Of a stretch of DNA of 64,000 bases, positions 16,431 through 25,946 are shown piece after piece. The stretch is from assembly GCF_000272405.2 (NCBI RefSeq), contig NZ_AJZM02000378.1, positions 1 to 64,000 on the forward strand, read 5' to 3'. Within the stretch, counting starts at the first letter, position 1; each line of letters begins with the position of its first letter. The DNA comes from Vibrio tasmaniensis 1F-187. GTDB taxonomy: Bacteria; Pseudomonadota; Gammaproteobacteria; Enterobacterales; Vibrionaceae. The notes under the pieces were generated by a model. It did not search any database and had not been told where the DNA came from. It worked only from the letters and a program-made list of their open reading frames with translations. Made by a program: the position numbers and the translations under genes.

Positions 16431-17804
16431 TTACTTCAACTTGTCGCCAATGAGATACTCTAAAACCTTGTCGACTCTCAGATGCTGACAAGGCTCGTCA
16501 GAGTGCTGCTCCATCGGCCTAAAGCTCGTAAAATCAAACTGGTTGGTTTCCCAATACTGTTTGTTTGGCAGTTTACGCGGCACCTCTCCCGGATACATGG
16601 TTTGAGGGACATTATCCAAAGTCACACCTTGCAACGCCGGAACATTGTCTGAGCCTGACGAGATATAACCCGCGCTGGTCGCTTGAATAGACGCAATGCT
16701 CATGCAACTCATGTCGATGTGTTCAAATGCCGCCTGTTGCCAAGCAGGGTGTACCATCTGCTGTAACAGCGATACCAAGTTCGGATGTTGATCCGGTGTC
16801 ACATGGTCAGCCTTAGTGGCAGCAAACAAGATCTTGTCAATCTTCGGCGCAAACAAGCGTCTTAGCATATTGCTTCGCCCGTACTTAAAGCTCTTCAATA
16901 ACTGTTCTAACGCACCACGCATGTCCATGAAAGAGTCATAGCCTGCGTTAAGTGGTTGTAAGCAATCCACCAGCACGATTTGTCTGTCGAACGTGGCAAA
17001 GTGATTCTTATAGAACGCCTTTACGACTTTCTGTTGATACTCTTCATACCGCGCTTTTAAAACCGCATAGTTGCTGGTTTTTGAGAACTTACCCTCGGGA
17101 GCAGCGCACGGAAAAAATTGCAGCACAGGCGCGCCTTCAAGCTCACCCGGCAATACGAATCGACCCGGTTGTACCCAGTGCAATCCGTTATCCTTACAAG
17201 TATGAAGGTACTGAGTATAGCTATCGGCAATCGCGACCAGTTTCTTTTCTTCTGCTTCGGCTAGCAAGTCAATGTCGCCACGTATTGTGTTCCACTGTTG
17301 CGAATAGGTTTCTCTATCGCCGTTCAACGCGGCAAATTGAGATTGACTCCAAGTATCAAAGTCCATGTCCAACAAAGGTAAATCAAGCAGCCATTCGCCC
17401 GGATAATCAACAATATCGAGATAAAGGGTGCTGTTTTTACTCAGTAGCTTCTTTGCGCCTTTAGCTGGCTTATATTTGATGGCTAGACGAATCTCACTAA
17501 CATCTCGCGTCGGCACTGGCCATTCTGGTGGTTGTGCATTCAACGACTCCATCGCTTCATCATAAGAGAAACGTGGGATCATCATGTTTTGTTGCGGGAT
17601 GCGCTTTGCGCCAATAATTCTGCCATCTCTCGCCGATGCAAGTAGAGGCAGATTTTTGTGGGTAGACGTATGAAGAAGCTGATTAACCAGCGAAGTAATG
17701 AATGCTGTCTTACCCGCACGAGAAAGCCCCGTGACCGCTACTCGAATGTGAGAATCCGTTCCTCTGCTTATAAAGTCACTCATTTCTTGAGTTAGGTGTT
17801 TCAT
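16431..17804 (-). CDS. ycjX: YcjX (DUF463) P-loop NTPase
   Basis: 457 residues with an N-terminal Walker A 'GLSRAGKT' (residues 26-33) and '[15 protein letters not shown]' as the Walker B/G3-like segment. A later 'ATKADHV' resembles the guanine-specificity TKxD motif, consistent with a GTPase-like fold. It is the conserved partner of YcjF, 14 bp upstream, and both precede tyrR. In E. coli they belong to the envelope-stress phage-shock regulon. Cellular function is unsettled. SD CGGAG lies upstream of the ATG. Confidence 0.9.
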   Translation of the reverse strand: MKHLTQEMSDFISRGTDSHIRVAVTGLSRAGKTAFITSLVNQLLHTSTHKNLPLLASARDGRIIGAKRIPQQNMMIPRFSYDEAMESLNAQPPEWPVPTRDVSEIRLAIKYKPAKGAKKLLSKNSTLYLDIVDYPGEWLLDLPLLDMDFDTWSQSQFAALNGDRETYSQQWNTIRGDIDLLAEAEEKKLVAIADSYTQYLHTCKDNGLHWVQPGRFVLPGELEGAPVLQFFPCAAPEGKFSKTSNYAVLKARYEEYQQKVVKAFYKNHFATFDRQIVLVDCLQPLNAGYDSFMDMRGALEQLLKSFKYGRSNMLRRLFAPKIDKILFAATKADHVTPDQHPNLVSLLQQMVHPAWQQAAFEHIDMSCMSIASIQATSAGYISSGSDNVPALQGVTLDNVPQTMYPGEVPRKLPNKQYWETNQFDFTSFRPMEQHSDEPCQHLRVDKVLEYLIGDKLK

Positions 17805-17890
17805 TTGAACGACTCCGTGATAATTAGGCCAGTCGGTTATGATAATAGATAGGCTAGCCTATGTTCTTTCCCTATTAGGGTTGTTTGTAT

Positions 17891-17912
17891 GCTTTTGCTT
17901 TTGCTTTTGCTT
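17891..17912. repeat. short tandem repeat of a 6-bp unit
   Basis: The unit gctttt occurs three times plus a partial copy in the leader region upstream of ycjX. It is intergenic, with no frame to shift. Confidence 0.6.
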
Positions 17913-17967
17913 GTTCTTTTACTAATAGTGGTGAGTATGCAATACCCATTCTTAATGCTAGATGAAT

Positions 17968-18011
17968 AAAAGCCCCTGACTACATTCATAATCAGGGGCT
18001 TTAGAATTTTT
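17968..18011. terminator. terminator after the small membrane protein gene
   Basis: Stem AGCCCCTGA / TCAGGGGCT with a 12-base loop and AT-rich flanks on both strands. It is placed just downstream of the 18028-18213 gene. Confidence 0.7.
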
Positions 18012-18027
18012 CTGCGATATCCGACTC

Positions 18028-18213
18028 TTAATCGTCTTCAATCAACTTGTAGATAACAAACAGTGCAATCTCTGCAATTAGCCAAAGCGCACAAGTAATC
18101 GTCACGTATTTATTATCAAAGATACTGATCCCTTTCAAGATCAGGTCGTAACCAACAAAAGCACCAATCACCACTGCCAAGATAATCTGTAGGATCTGAA
18201 TAAAACGAGGCAT
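18028..18213 (-). CDS. small two-helix membrane protein, 61 aa
   Basis: 61 residues with two predicted membrane helices (about 5-25 and 35-57) joined by a short polar loop. The N-terminus is 'MPRFIQ' and the tail acidic (IEDD). A strong SD (AGGAGAGAGG) precedes the ATG and a terminator follows, so it is very likely expressed. It lies between fumarase and ycjX on the same strand. I do not recognise a named family. Any link to the phage-shock-type neighbours is speculation. Confidence 0.7.
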   Translation of the reverse strand: MPRFIQILQIILAVVIGAFVGYDLILKGISIFDNKYVTITCALWLIAEIALFVIYKLIEDD

Positions 18214-18377
18214 TCCTCTCTCCTATGTTCTTATATCAAACTATGTGTTTATCACTATATCATTGATAATAAGACAAAAGTGCAAATAATGCTGCACTTT
18301 TGTCTTCAACTTTCTGTCAAGATTTGCAATTCAAACGCTGAAGTTAGTGTCTATTACGATTTTTTGACTTCGGAAAA

Positions 18378-19895
18378 TTATGCTTTTTCAGCTTCAGCAA
18401 TTTTCACTTTCCACGTGTCAGGGCCGATCTGATGCGCGTTGACGCCGTTAGAGTCAACCGCAACCGTTACAGGCATATCTTCAACTTCAAACTCGTAGAT
18501 CGCTTCCATACCGAGATCTTCAAACGCAACCACACGTGCTTTTTTAATGGCTTTCGCGACTAAATAAGCTGCACCACCAACCGCCATCAGGTAAACCGAT
18601 TTATGTTGTTTGATTGACTCAACCGTTGCTGGGCCACGTTCTGCTTTACCAATCATACCCATAATGCCGGTTTCTTCTAGCATCATGTCGGTGAACTTAT
18701 CCATACGAGTAGATGTTGTCGGGCCAGCAGGACCTACCGCTTCATCGCCTACTGCATCAACTGGGCCTACGTAGTAAATGAACTTACCTTTCAGGTCGAC
18801 ACCTTCTGGTAAACCTTCACCACTTTCAAGCATGCCTTGAATACGCTTATGCGCTGCATCACGACCGGTTAAGATCTTGCCTGATAGAAGAACCGTTTCG
18901 CCGGTCTTCCACTCTTGAACGTCTTCTTTAGTAATTTCATCAAGGTTAACACGGCGTGTATTCGCGCCTGCTTCCCAAGTAATATCTGGCCATTCTTCTA
19001 GCTTAGGTGGCGTTAACTCTGCGGGGCCGCTGCCATCTAATGTGAAGTGTACGTGACGCGTTGCCGCACAGTTCGGGATCAAGCAAACAGGCTTAGAGGC
19101 TGCGTGCGTTGGCGCTGTTTTGATTTTCACGTCAACCACAGTCGTTAGACCGCCAAGACCTTGTGCGCCAATGCCCAGTTTGTTTACACGGTTGAAGATA
19201 TCTAAACGAAGCTCTTCTTCTGCGTTCTCTGGGCCTTTGTCGATAAGCTCTTGAATATCGATGTGTTCCATCAGAGATTCTTTAGCGAGTACTGCGGCTT
19301 TCTCTGCCGTGCCGCCAATACCTATGCCTAGCATGCCCGGTGGACACCAGCCCGCACCCATTGTTGGTAGCGTCTTCTCTACCCATTCTGCAATATCATC
19401 AGAAGGGTTAAGCATAACCATCTTGGTTTTGTTCTCAGAACCGCCGCCTTTTGCTGCGATTTGAATTTCAACTTTGTTGCCAGGAACCATATTAATGTGA
19501 ACAACCGCTGGTGTGTTGTCTTTCGTATTAATACGCTTACCTGCAGGGTCCATTAGGACAGATGCACGCAATGGGTTATCTGGATTGTTGTAAGCTTGAC
19601 GAACGCCTTCATCAACCATCTGTTGTACTGTTTGATCCGTTTCCCACCTAACATCCATACCGATGTTCACGAAACAAGTAACAATACCCGTATCCTGACA
19701 AATTGGACGATGGCCTTCCGCAGACATACGTGAGTTGATAAGAATCTGAGCAATAGCATCTTTAGCTGCTTGGCTCTCTTCTTTCTCGTACGCTTTTTCT
19801 AGGGCTTGGACAAAGTCTAAAGGGTGATAATAAGAAATGTACTGAAGTGCGTCAGCGACACTGCTGATCACATCTTGCTTACGAATAACCGTCAT
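18378..19895 (-). CDS. class I fumarate hydratase ([4Fe-4S])
   Basis: 505 residues from the ATG at 19895, which has a GAGG SD; the longer in-frame extension to 20063 looks untranslated. It is an iron-sulfur class I fumarase interconverting fumarate and L-malate in the citric-acid cycle. Three candidate cluster cysteines are in 'PICQDTG', 'GAGWCPPGM' and 'LIPNCAATRH'. The C-terminal beta domain starts about residue 330 ('LLSGKILTGRDAAHKR', 'GPTTSTRMDKFTDMM'). It is a single-chain form shorter than E. coli FumA/FumB (about 548). The class is clear, but the fumA/fumB name cannot be chosen. It is divergent from pabB. Confidence 0.92.
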   Translation of the reverse strand: MTVIRKQDVISSVADALQYISYYHPLDFVQALEKAYEKEESQAAKDAIAQILINSRMSAEGHRPICQDTGIVTCFVNIGMDVRWETDQTVQQMVDEGVRQAYNNPDNPLRASVLMDPAGKRINTKDNTPAVVHINMVPGNKVEIQIAAKGGGSENKTKMVMLNPSDDIAEWVEKTLPTMGAGWCPPGMLGIGIGGTAEKAAVLAKESLMEHIDIQELIDKGPENAEEELRLDIFNRVNKLGIGAQGLGGLTTVVDVKIKTAPTHAASKPVCLIPNCAATRHVHFTLDGSGPAELTPPKLEEWPDITWEAGANTRRVNLDEITKEDVQEWKTGETVLLSGKILTGRDAAHKRIQGMLESGEGLPEGVDLKGKFIYYVGPVDAVGDEAVGPAGPTTSTRMDKFTDMMLEETGIMGMIGKAERGPATVESIKQHKSVYLMAVGGAAYLVAKAIKKARVVAFEDLGMEAIYEFEVEDMPVTVAVDSNGVNAHQIGPDTWKVKIAEAEKA

Positions 19896-20149
19896 TGCAT
19901 GCCTCTTTATTGTTCTGGTTCCATGTGGGGTCTTGGTTTGACTGTTTTTGTCTAACCGGATTAGTTGGCTTAGCTTTTTATTATGTTGAGCTGTATTTAG
20001 TTGCTTTAGCAATCGCTTGCATAGCTGTAAACTAAACCATGTAGTTTGCACCGTTCTAATCAAGAACCCATTTTATTTTCAATTTATGATACTCTTGCTT
20101 CCTCTCACACGCCATGCAGTGATCGAACTCTTTGTCACAAATTAAACAA

Positions 20150-21556
20150 ATGAATAACAACGAATTTCGCTCTATCCAAATCAAGCCGCTTGAATATCAA
20201 TCAACTTTAGCTAAACAGCTGTTTTCTCATATTGAAAGCGTGCCGTGGGCAATGCTATTACGCTCTGCCTCAGAAAGCCACGTCGATAGTCGATACGACA
20301 TTTTAGTTGCTCAACCCATCGCCACCTTCGAGACAATCGGTGCAAAAACGACCGTCAATGTTAATGAGACGTGCGAGGTTTCAGAGTCAGACCCTTTCGA
20401 ACTACTCGACCAATATCAGCAGCAATTACTACCCGCAATCAGTGAGCACCCTGAACTGCCTTTCGTTGGTGGTGCTTTAGGGTATTTTAGTTACGATTTA
20501 GGGCGACGAGTAGAAGCTCTTCCCTCTCTTGCTAAGCGTGATATTTCTGCACCAGACATGGCGGTTGGATTGTATGAATGGGCTGTGATTGTTGATCATA
20601 AGCTTAAAGCCGCGTTCCTTGTTGGGCAAAACATTGATACCCATTGGGATTGGTTAACTCAACAACAATCGCCAAGCCAACAAGCAGAACAAGAAGAACA
20701 AGCAGAACGAACTCATCAGAAGTTTGGATTAACCACCCCATGGCAATCCAATATGACTGAACAAAGTTATGCCAATAAATTCGATAGCGTTCAAGAGTAC
20801 TTGTTGTCGGGTGACTGTTATCAGATAAACCTTGCTCAGCGCTTTAATGCCCAATACCAAGGCAGTGAATGGCTCGCTTATGAAAAGTTAGAGAAGTACA
20901 ACTCAGCTCCATTCTCTGGTTTTATCCGTTTAGCAGGCTGCACCATTCTCAGTGTCTCACCTGAGCGTTTTTTAGAGCTCAATAGTGGCACCATTGAAAC
21001 CAAGCCAATCAAAGGGACACGTCCTCGTTCTGAAAATTCCATGATTGATGACGCCAATGCACAAGACCTGTTGAATGCTGAGAAAGATCAGGCAGAAAAC
21101 CTGATGATCGTCGACCTGCTTCGTAATGATATTGGCCGAGTCGCAAAGCCGGGATCGGTTCATGTACCAAAGCTATTCGATATAGAGAGTTTCCCTGCTG
21201 TGCACCACTTGGTGAGCACGATAAGGGCAGAGCTTGATGTCCAATATTCAGCACATGACCTATTAAGGGCTTGCTTTCCCGGGGGGTCGATTACCGGCGC
21301 TCCAAAAGTTCGCGCGATGCAGATCATTGAGGAGCTAGAGCCTCATCGTCGCTCGGCGTATTGCGGTAGCATTGGTTATATCAGCCGTAATGGCAGAATG
21401 GACACCAGCATTACGATTCGTACGTTAGTGGCAGAAAACAATACGCTTTATGCTTGGGCTGGAGGAGGTGTAGTATTTGATAGTGATTGTGCTTCTGAGT
21501 ACCAAGAGACTCTTGATAAGCTGAGTAGAATATTGCCTGTACTGGCTGATAGATAA
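20150..21556 (+). CDS. pabB: aminodeoxychorismate synthase component I (PabB)
   Basis: 468 residues from the ATG at 20150; a TTG at 20132 would add six residues and cannot be excluded, as neither has a strong SD. It converts chorismate plus ammonia (from PabA) to 4-amino-4-deoxychorismate for folate synthesis. The chorismate-binding domain covers about 200-460. The motif 'PIKGT' (Lys at about 288) marks PabB rather than TrpE, which has Ala there. 'FPGGSITGAPKVRAMQIIEELE' and 'YCGSIGYISRNG' follow (each a family signature). It is monocistronic and divergent from fumarase. Confidence 0.92.
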   Translation: MNNNEFRSIQIKPLEYQSTLAKQLFSHIESVPWAMLLRSASESHVDSRYDILVAQPIATFETIGAKTTVNVNETCEVSESDPFELLDQYQQQLLPAISEHPELPFVGGALGYFSYDLGRRVEALPSLAKRDISAPDMAVGLYEWAVIVDHKLKAAFLVGQNIDTHWDWLTQQQSPSQQAEQEEQAERTHQKFGLTTPWQSNMTEQSYANKFDSVQEYLLSGDCYQINLAQRFNAQYQGSEWLAYEKLEKYNSAPFSGFIRLAGCTILSVSPERFLELNSGTIETKPIKGTRPRSENSMIDDANAQDLLNAEKDQAENLMIVDLLRNDIGRVAKPGSVHVPKLFDIESFPAVHHLVSTIRAELDVQYSAHDLLRACFPGGSITGAPKVRAMQIIEELEPHRRSAYCGSIGYISRNGRMDTSITIRTLVAENNTLYAWAGGGVVFDSDCASEYQETLDKLSRILPVLADR

Positions 21557-21628
21557 ATTTAATCTAGATTTATTAAAACGGGTTATTAAAAACAGCTAAA
21601 AAGCCAATCTGGAAAGTACTTTAATATT

Positions 21629-21666
21629 AAAAAAGCTAAGTGGGCAATCACCTACTTAGCTTTTCA
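21629..21666. terminator. bidirectional terminator between pabB and the beta-barrel gene
   Basis: A 14-bp stem with one mismatch (AAAAGCTAAGTGGG / CCTACTTAGCTTTT) around a 6-base loop. It suits both convergent genes. Confidence 0.75.
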
Positions 21667-21677
21667 ATAACACTAGT

Positions 21678-22295
21678 CTAGAAGGTGTATGTTGTAGCCA
21701 AATAGAATGAGCCTAGTGTGTGAACGTTAGATAACTCTTTGTTCTTTTCATCTTTCACTTTGATATCAGCTGCTTCCCAATCAATACCTGCACGTAATGC
21801 TAGAGCTGGTGCAGCAGGAATTGCATACTCTACGCCCACCCCCATTTTTATACCAGATACGGTTGATGACTTAGTCGCAAAGTATTTATTATTACCACTG
21901 TTTTCAATTTCTGAATTTAAAAAGCTATAACCTAAAAGTGCATAAGGTCGAAGACCAATATCGAACGTATAACCAACATTCGCAGCAACGCTAATTGAAC
22001 TAAAATCTGTTGTGAATGCTTTTGAACTGCCTACTTTTGTTGTAGACGTTCCATATTTAGTATATTGGCCTTCGATACCAATAATACGGTTGATCTGATA
22101 ACCGGCAATGAGTTTATAAGAAGGTGATTCAGTTTCAGTTGTTGTGGTTTTGCGAGTTATGGCCTTACCAAAACCACCATCATCAAGTTCAGTTGAACCA
22201 GCTCCTACTCCGATATAGAAACCATTTGGGTCTTTTTGTGCAGCCACTGCAGATAAAGGTGCAATTAGAGCAAGCGTCACTATCATTTTTTTCAT
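21678..22295 (-). CDS. small outer-membrane beta-barrel protein (OmpA/OmpW-like porin family)
   Basis: 205 residues from the ATG at 22295, which gives a clean signal peptide (MKKMIVTLALIAPLSAVAA). An upstream TTG at 22322 lies too close to its GGAGG. The mature part shows alternating strands: 'GFYIGVGAGST', 'SYKLIAGYQINRIIGIEGQYT', 'GLRPYALLGYSFL', 'GVEYAIPAAPALALRAGIDW', ending 'LGSFYLATTYTF' with a terminal aromatic as in outer-membrane barrels. It probably forms an eight-stranded barrel. Ligand or role is unknown. Confidence 0.8.
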   Translation of the reverse strand: MKKMIVTLALIAPLSAVAAQKDPNGFYIGVGAGSTELDDGGFGKAITRKTTTTETESPSYKLIAGYQINRIIGIEGQYTKYGTSTTKVGSSKAFTTDFSSISVAANVGYTFDIGLRPYALLGYSFLNSEIENSGNNKYFATKSSTVSGIKMGVGVEYAIPAAPALALRAGIDWEAADIKVKDEKNKELSNVHTLGSFYLATTYTF

Positions 22296-22472
22296 ATCGA
22301 ATCCATTTTTATAGTTTTTCAAACCTCCTTAATATAATTAATAAAAGCGACCAATAAAGTAAGTGAACGTATAGCATTGTCAGCTCACTTGTTACATTGA
22401 CAATATACTCAAGACATTAGAGACAAATCAATAACGTTACATATTCACTCACTACAAAGGCAATGATATTTA

Positions 22473-24170
22473 TTAGCCCCACTTATTCAGCATTATCACT
22501 AAGTCGTTAGCGGTATAGGGTTTACTCAATATATCGTCCATACCAGATTCAATACACAACTCTCGCTCTTCTTTTGTCGTACCAGCGGTTAATGCAATAA
22601 TTGGTTGGCTATATCCTGAACTTCGCAGTTTCTTCGTCGCTTCAAAACCATCCATGACTGGCATCCGGCAATCCATAAACACAATGTCATACTCATTATT
22701 CGACGCTAATTCCAACCCTTCTATACCATTACCGGCAATCGCTGGCTCTATTTCGTATTTGCGTAGCATTTGTTGGATGATGATCTGGTTCATCTTAATA
22801 TCATCAACCACCAGCACTTTAAGCAATGTCAATTCAACCTCAGACTCAAAACCTTTGGCGACACTATCGCGCTCAGCCAGTGTATCGACAACTTGAAGAG
22901 GGAGTGAAATGGTAAATGTCGTACCCGAACCAACAATACTGCTCACCTCAATGTCTCCCCTCATTAACGCAGCTAGCTTGCGACAAATCGCTAAACCAAG
23001 CCCTGTCCCTTCGTAATTTCGGCTACTTGAGTTATCGGCCTGTGTAAAAGGTTCAAACAGTGTCTTAATAGCAGATTGAGCAATACCAACGCCACTATCC
23101 TCAACAGAAAAAATAAATTGGTCGTTAAGCCATTTTATCTCTACGCTCACATGGCCTTGATCGGTGAATTTAATTGCATTGCCGATTAAGTTCACGAACA
23201 ATTGAGTAATACGCTCTAAGTCACCGTAGAAGTGACTGGGTACCCCATCGGTTACATTGACATCAAACTGGATCTGCTTTTCAATCGCTCGATTGGTAAA
23301 AATACTATCAATGGTATTTTTCAAATCTTGGAGTGCAAATGTTTTGGGAATTAATTCCAGCATACCCGCATTGATTTTACTGTAATCGAGAAGGTCATTA
23401 ATGATGGTTCTAAGAAACTCACCGGATTGGCTCAAGTTATTCACGATCTCACGTTGAGAACTGCTCAGTTCGGTGTCGCTTATCAACTCCGCACTACCAA
23501 GAAGACCATTGAGTGGGGTTCTCAATTCATGGTTAATCATGGCGACAAAGTCACGCGTTGCCCTTTCGGACTCTTCCGCTCGTTTACGTGATTCTATATT
23601 TCGGTTAATCGCAAGTTGATGAGTTAACGCACTGCAGATAAGGTCCGTCACTAACAACAGTTGGCTTTGGATGAATTCGTAGTCTTGATCTAACAACCTG
23701 ACCTGAACGATTAACGCGCCCACAATCACTTTTTCGACCTCTAATGGCACGGTAAGCAAGCAACCTTGCCAATGAGGTTCTTGAATGTCTTTCTCTATTA
23801 CCTCGACTGTTTCATCACCATAGTCATGGGTTTGTAACTGAGGGATTAGATTGGGGGGTAACACCAAGCGACTGGCTTCAATTAGATAACTGTTAGTTAC
23901 ACTCGCCGTCAATTGGGACAACATCACGTCATCGAGATCACTCCTCAGAAACGCGCGTCCGAAATCAATCAACAGGTTGTCGATTTGTTCTTGGAATTCG
24001 ATCCGTCGAATATTCGCATTTGAACGCTTTTCTAATTGGCGCAACGCAAGTTCAAGCTGTTGATTGGCCTCAAACAGTTCGAGACTCTTTTGCTCCAACA
24101 AGGCTTCAGCCGCTTTCCGTGCTGCTATTTGACGTTTCAGTTTTTTCTCTTGGGCAGATGCCAGATCCAT
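22473..24170 (-). CDS. soluble hybrid histidine kinase paired with H-NOX (HnoK/HqsK-like)
   Basis: 565 residues, no membrane segment. Order: an N-terminal coiled coil (about 5-55), a GAF-like region (about 60-190), HisKA with His214 in 'MINHELRTPLNG', HATPase with 'NLIGNAIKF' and 'GTGLGLAI', then a receiver (about 450-565) with Asp500 in 'FMDCRMPVMDG'. It starts one base after the H-NOX stop, so the two are translationally coupled. In other bacteria H-NOX with bound NO represses its partner kinase, and in V. harveyi such a pair feeds into quorum sensing. Whether that output holds here is inference. Confidence 0.9.
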   Translation of the reverse strand: MDLASAQEKKLKRQIAARKAAEALLEQKSLELFEANQQLELALRQLEKRSNANIRRIEFQEQIDNLLIDFGRAFLRSDLDDVMLSQLTASVTNSYLIEASRLVLPPNLIPQLQTHDYGDETVEVIEKDIQEPHWQGCLLTVPLEVEKVIVGALIVQVRLLDQDYEFIQSQLLLVTDLICSALTHQLAINRNIESRKRAEESERATRDFVAMINHELRTPLNGLLGSAELISDTELSSSQREIVNNLSQSGEFLRTIINDLLDYSKINAGMLELIPKTFALQDLKNTIDSIFTNRAIEKQIQFDVNVTDGVPSHFYGDLERITQLFVNLIGNAIKFTDQGHVSVEIKWLNDQFIFSVEDSGVGIAQSAIKTLFEPFTQADNSSSRNYEGTGLGLAICRKLAALMRGDIEVSSIVGSGTTFTISLPLQVVDTLAERDSVAKGFESEVELTLLKVLVVDDIKMNQIIIQQMLRKYEIEPAIAGNGIEGLELASNNEYDIVFMDCRMPVMDGFEATKKLRSSGYSQPIIALTAGTTKEERELCIESGMDDILSKPYTANDLVIMLNKWG

Positions 24171-24171
24171 A

Positions 24172-24714
24172 TCACTTTTCTACTTTGAGATTAAACCTAA
24201 CCACACTTTGGTCATCATTCTGAGGTGTCATTTCTACCACGATGGTTTCACCATGATAGTCAGCACACCCCTCGATTAATCCCAAACAAACGTGAGACAT
24301 ACATCGTGCGCTTTTATAGTCAAAAACAAGTTGCGCTTCGGTCGTGGTGATAAAGCTAAATTGTGGAGGCTCAGCATCTGGGTAGAGCTTCTTCACTTCT
24401 ACGTGAATGTAACGCTCTACGTGCTGAATAAATTGAAAAGTGGTGTTGCTATGGGCGAGGCTCGCTTTATTCGGTAATGAGGCCAGTAAGTTCTTAAAAA
24501 CCGATTGTCCAAAAACACGTTGCAGGCTCGCTGCATCAATATCGGTTTTCTTACTCAAGTTTATAATCAATCGAACAAGATCTTTGTGGTCGTAACTTCC
24601 GACTGATGTGTAGATCCCTTCATCTTCTGACATCTCTAGAACTTCTTCCAAAAGCTCTAACCCAAACTTGTCTTCAACAAGCTCTAAAAATTCGGTGAAT
24701 ATGATTCCTTTCAT
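24172..24714 (-). CDS. hnoX: H-NOX heme nitric-oxide sensor
   Basis: 180 residues, the full length of a bacterial stand-alone H-NOX domain. The proximal heme ligand is His104 in 'ERYIHVEVKKLYPDAEPP', and the Y-x-S-x-R propionate-binding motif is Tyr133, Ser135 and Arg137 ('DYKSARC'). The distal pocket lacks an obvious Tyr at the usual O2-stabilising position, as expected of NO-selective members, but I cannot model this. Directly upstream of, and coupled to, a soluble hybrid kinase. No signal peptide. The start ATG is well placed for the family N-terminus 'MKGIIFTEFLELVE'. Confidence 0.93.
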   Translation of the reverse strand: MKGIIFTEFLELVEDKFGLELLEEVLEMSEDEGIYTSVGSYDHKDLVRLIINLSKKTDIDAASLQRVFGQSVFKNLLASLPNKASLAHSNTTFQFIQHVERYIHVEVKKLYPDAEPPQFSFITTTEAQLVFDYKSARCMSHVCLGLIEGCADYHGETIVVEMTPQNDDQSVVRFNLKVEK

Positions 24715-25037
24715 TTCATACCTTTTCTTCTATTTCTTTTTAGAATGGTCCACTAAGTCATTGTTATCAAATTCTTAAACAGAAAATGTACGTTTCATCA
24801 CCCAATTTATGACATGGATAACGCTTACTAGTAGAAGTACACATATTCAAATATAGCAAAATCCGTCACTCTTAGAAGATTGGGAACATTTACCTTGAAA
24901 AACGCCGCTACCCAGCAACTTCTATTTCCAGTTATTGCCGGTACTAACGGAGGAAAGTGAAGGCAAATTCGAAATTGGTAATCAACACACGGTTATGACT
25001 ATACTTAAAATCATAATAATCAATGTATTGGCTTTAT
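24715..25037. other. divergent intergenic region, H-NOX / Nudix
   Basis: About 320 bp between divergent genes, AT-rich. A GTG-started 13-codon frame with a GGAGG-type SD lies at 24957-24998 upstream of the Nudix gene. I see no clear operator and no RNA gene. Confidence 0.4.
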
Positions 25038-25637
25038 ATGAACAAAGATAACTTCCTTCAACAATTCCAGCTCAACTCTACCGTTGGCTATCACCCAGAA
25101 TCCGTTGAGCGCGTTTCACACATCAATGACGATCAATTGCGTAAAGCAGCAGTGGTAGTCGGCTTAGTGGAACGAGAGGATGGTTTACATGTTATTTTTA
25201 CGAAAAGAACCGCTCATTTAAAACATCACCCTGGTCAAATCAGCTTTCCTGGAGGGAAACACGAACTCTCCGATCCTTCTATGCAATTCACCGCACTTAG
25301 AGAACTTCACGAAGAGGTCGGAATTCGATCGGATCAGGTTAAAATTGTTGGGCAATTACCTACTTTGAGTACCATTAGTAAATTTTTAGTTACACCGATT
25401 GTTGTAGTGGTCGATTCGGACTATAAACCCATCATCGATGAGAACGAAGTTGCTTCGATTTTTGAGGTGCCCGCCACCTATGTTTTAGACCAAGCCAAGT
25501 TACACAGCCACACTGTTAACTTAAAAAAAATCAAGCATCGTGTTTTTGCCATGCCCTTCCAAGAGCACCTAATTTGGGGCGTTACGGCTCAAATCATCCA
25601 ATCACTGCAGCAACACGTAGTGCAACAAATTACATAG
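25038..25637 (+). CDS. nudL: CoA pyrophosphatase (Nudix hydrolase NudL)
   Basis: 199 residues from the ATG at 25038; an ATG at 25023 adds five residues and neither has a strong SD. The CoA-pyrophosphatase signature 'LKHHPGQISFPGGK' precedes a Nudix box with 'ALRELHEEVGI'. This subfamily splits coenzyme A into 3',5'-ADP and 4'-phosphopantetheine. E. coli NudL (YeaB) is of similar length. It lies upstream of sdaC-sdaB with its own ~300-bp gap, so it is not in that operon. In E. coli nudL is found near sdaA and pabB, which is echoed here. Confidence 0.88.
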   Translation: MNKDNFLQQFQLNSTVGYHPESVERVSHINDDQLRKAAVVVGLVEREDGLHVIFTKRTAHLKHHPGQISFPGGKHELSDPSMQFTALRELHEEVGIRSDQVKIVGQLPTLSTISKFLVTPIVVVVDSDYKPIIDENEVASIFEVPATYVLDQAKLHSHTVNLKKIKHRVFAMPFQEHLIWGVTAQIIQSLQQHVVQQIT

Positions 25638-25705
25638 AAACTACGTTTTGTTTAATCCTTGTTAACAAACACAGCCTTTTCCATGGAACAGATTTATTAA
25701 TCCAA

Positions 25706-25733
25706 TTTTACGCAAACGTTTCCCTGGTATAAT
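25706..25733 (+). promoter_or_regulatory. sigma-70 promoter of sdaC
   Basis: A perfect -10 TATAAT (25728-25733) with TTTTAC at -35 (25706-25711), spacer 16. The weak -35 suggests activation may be needed. The spacer holds the PurR-like box. Confidence 0.5.
25710..25725. promoter_or_regulatory. PurR-like operator upstream of sdaC
   Basis: ACGCAAACGTTTCCCT matches 14 of 16 positions of the PurR consensus ACGCAAACGTTTGCGT. It sits between the -35 and -10, where binding would repress. Confidence 0.6.
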
Positions 25734-25946
25734 TCTGTACAACCCCGCCTTTCGCATAAGATAAACTAATAGCAAGCATGAGCATAAATCACCTGTGGCA
25801 CGCTATTTTCGTGATCAAAAATCCGTTTTTCGCATATCATGTGACACGCCGTTTCATTACATGATTTAGATCTATTTTTTGTAGAAGAAAATTCTGCAGA
25901 ATTAGCCCCGACTTATTTCCTGTTCCCAAAAAATGAGTAATTTAAC

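Larger units (their letters stand above)
25638..25946. other. sdaC promoter and leader region
   Basis: The 309-bp region contains a PurR-like operator overlapping a sigma-70 promoter (25706-25733) and a 7-bp inverted repeat ATCATGT/ACATGAT (25836-25865), leaving a leader of about 200 bases before sdaC. Confidence 0.55.

Noticed and set aside
16952..17464. 170-codon open frame opposite ycjX
   Set aside because: It lies wholly inside a strongly supported conserved gene on the other strand, with low-complexity composition and no SD or domain.
24957..24998. 13-codon GTG ORF with good SD before the Nudix gene
   Set aside because: Too short and no codon feature linked to the downstream gene; may be chance.
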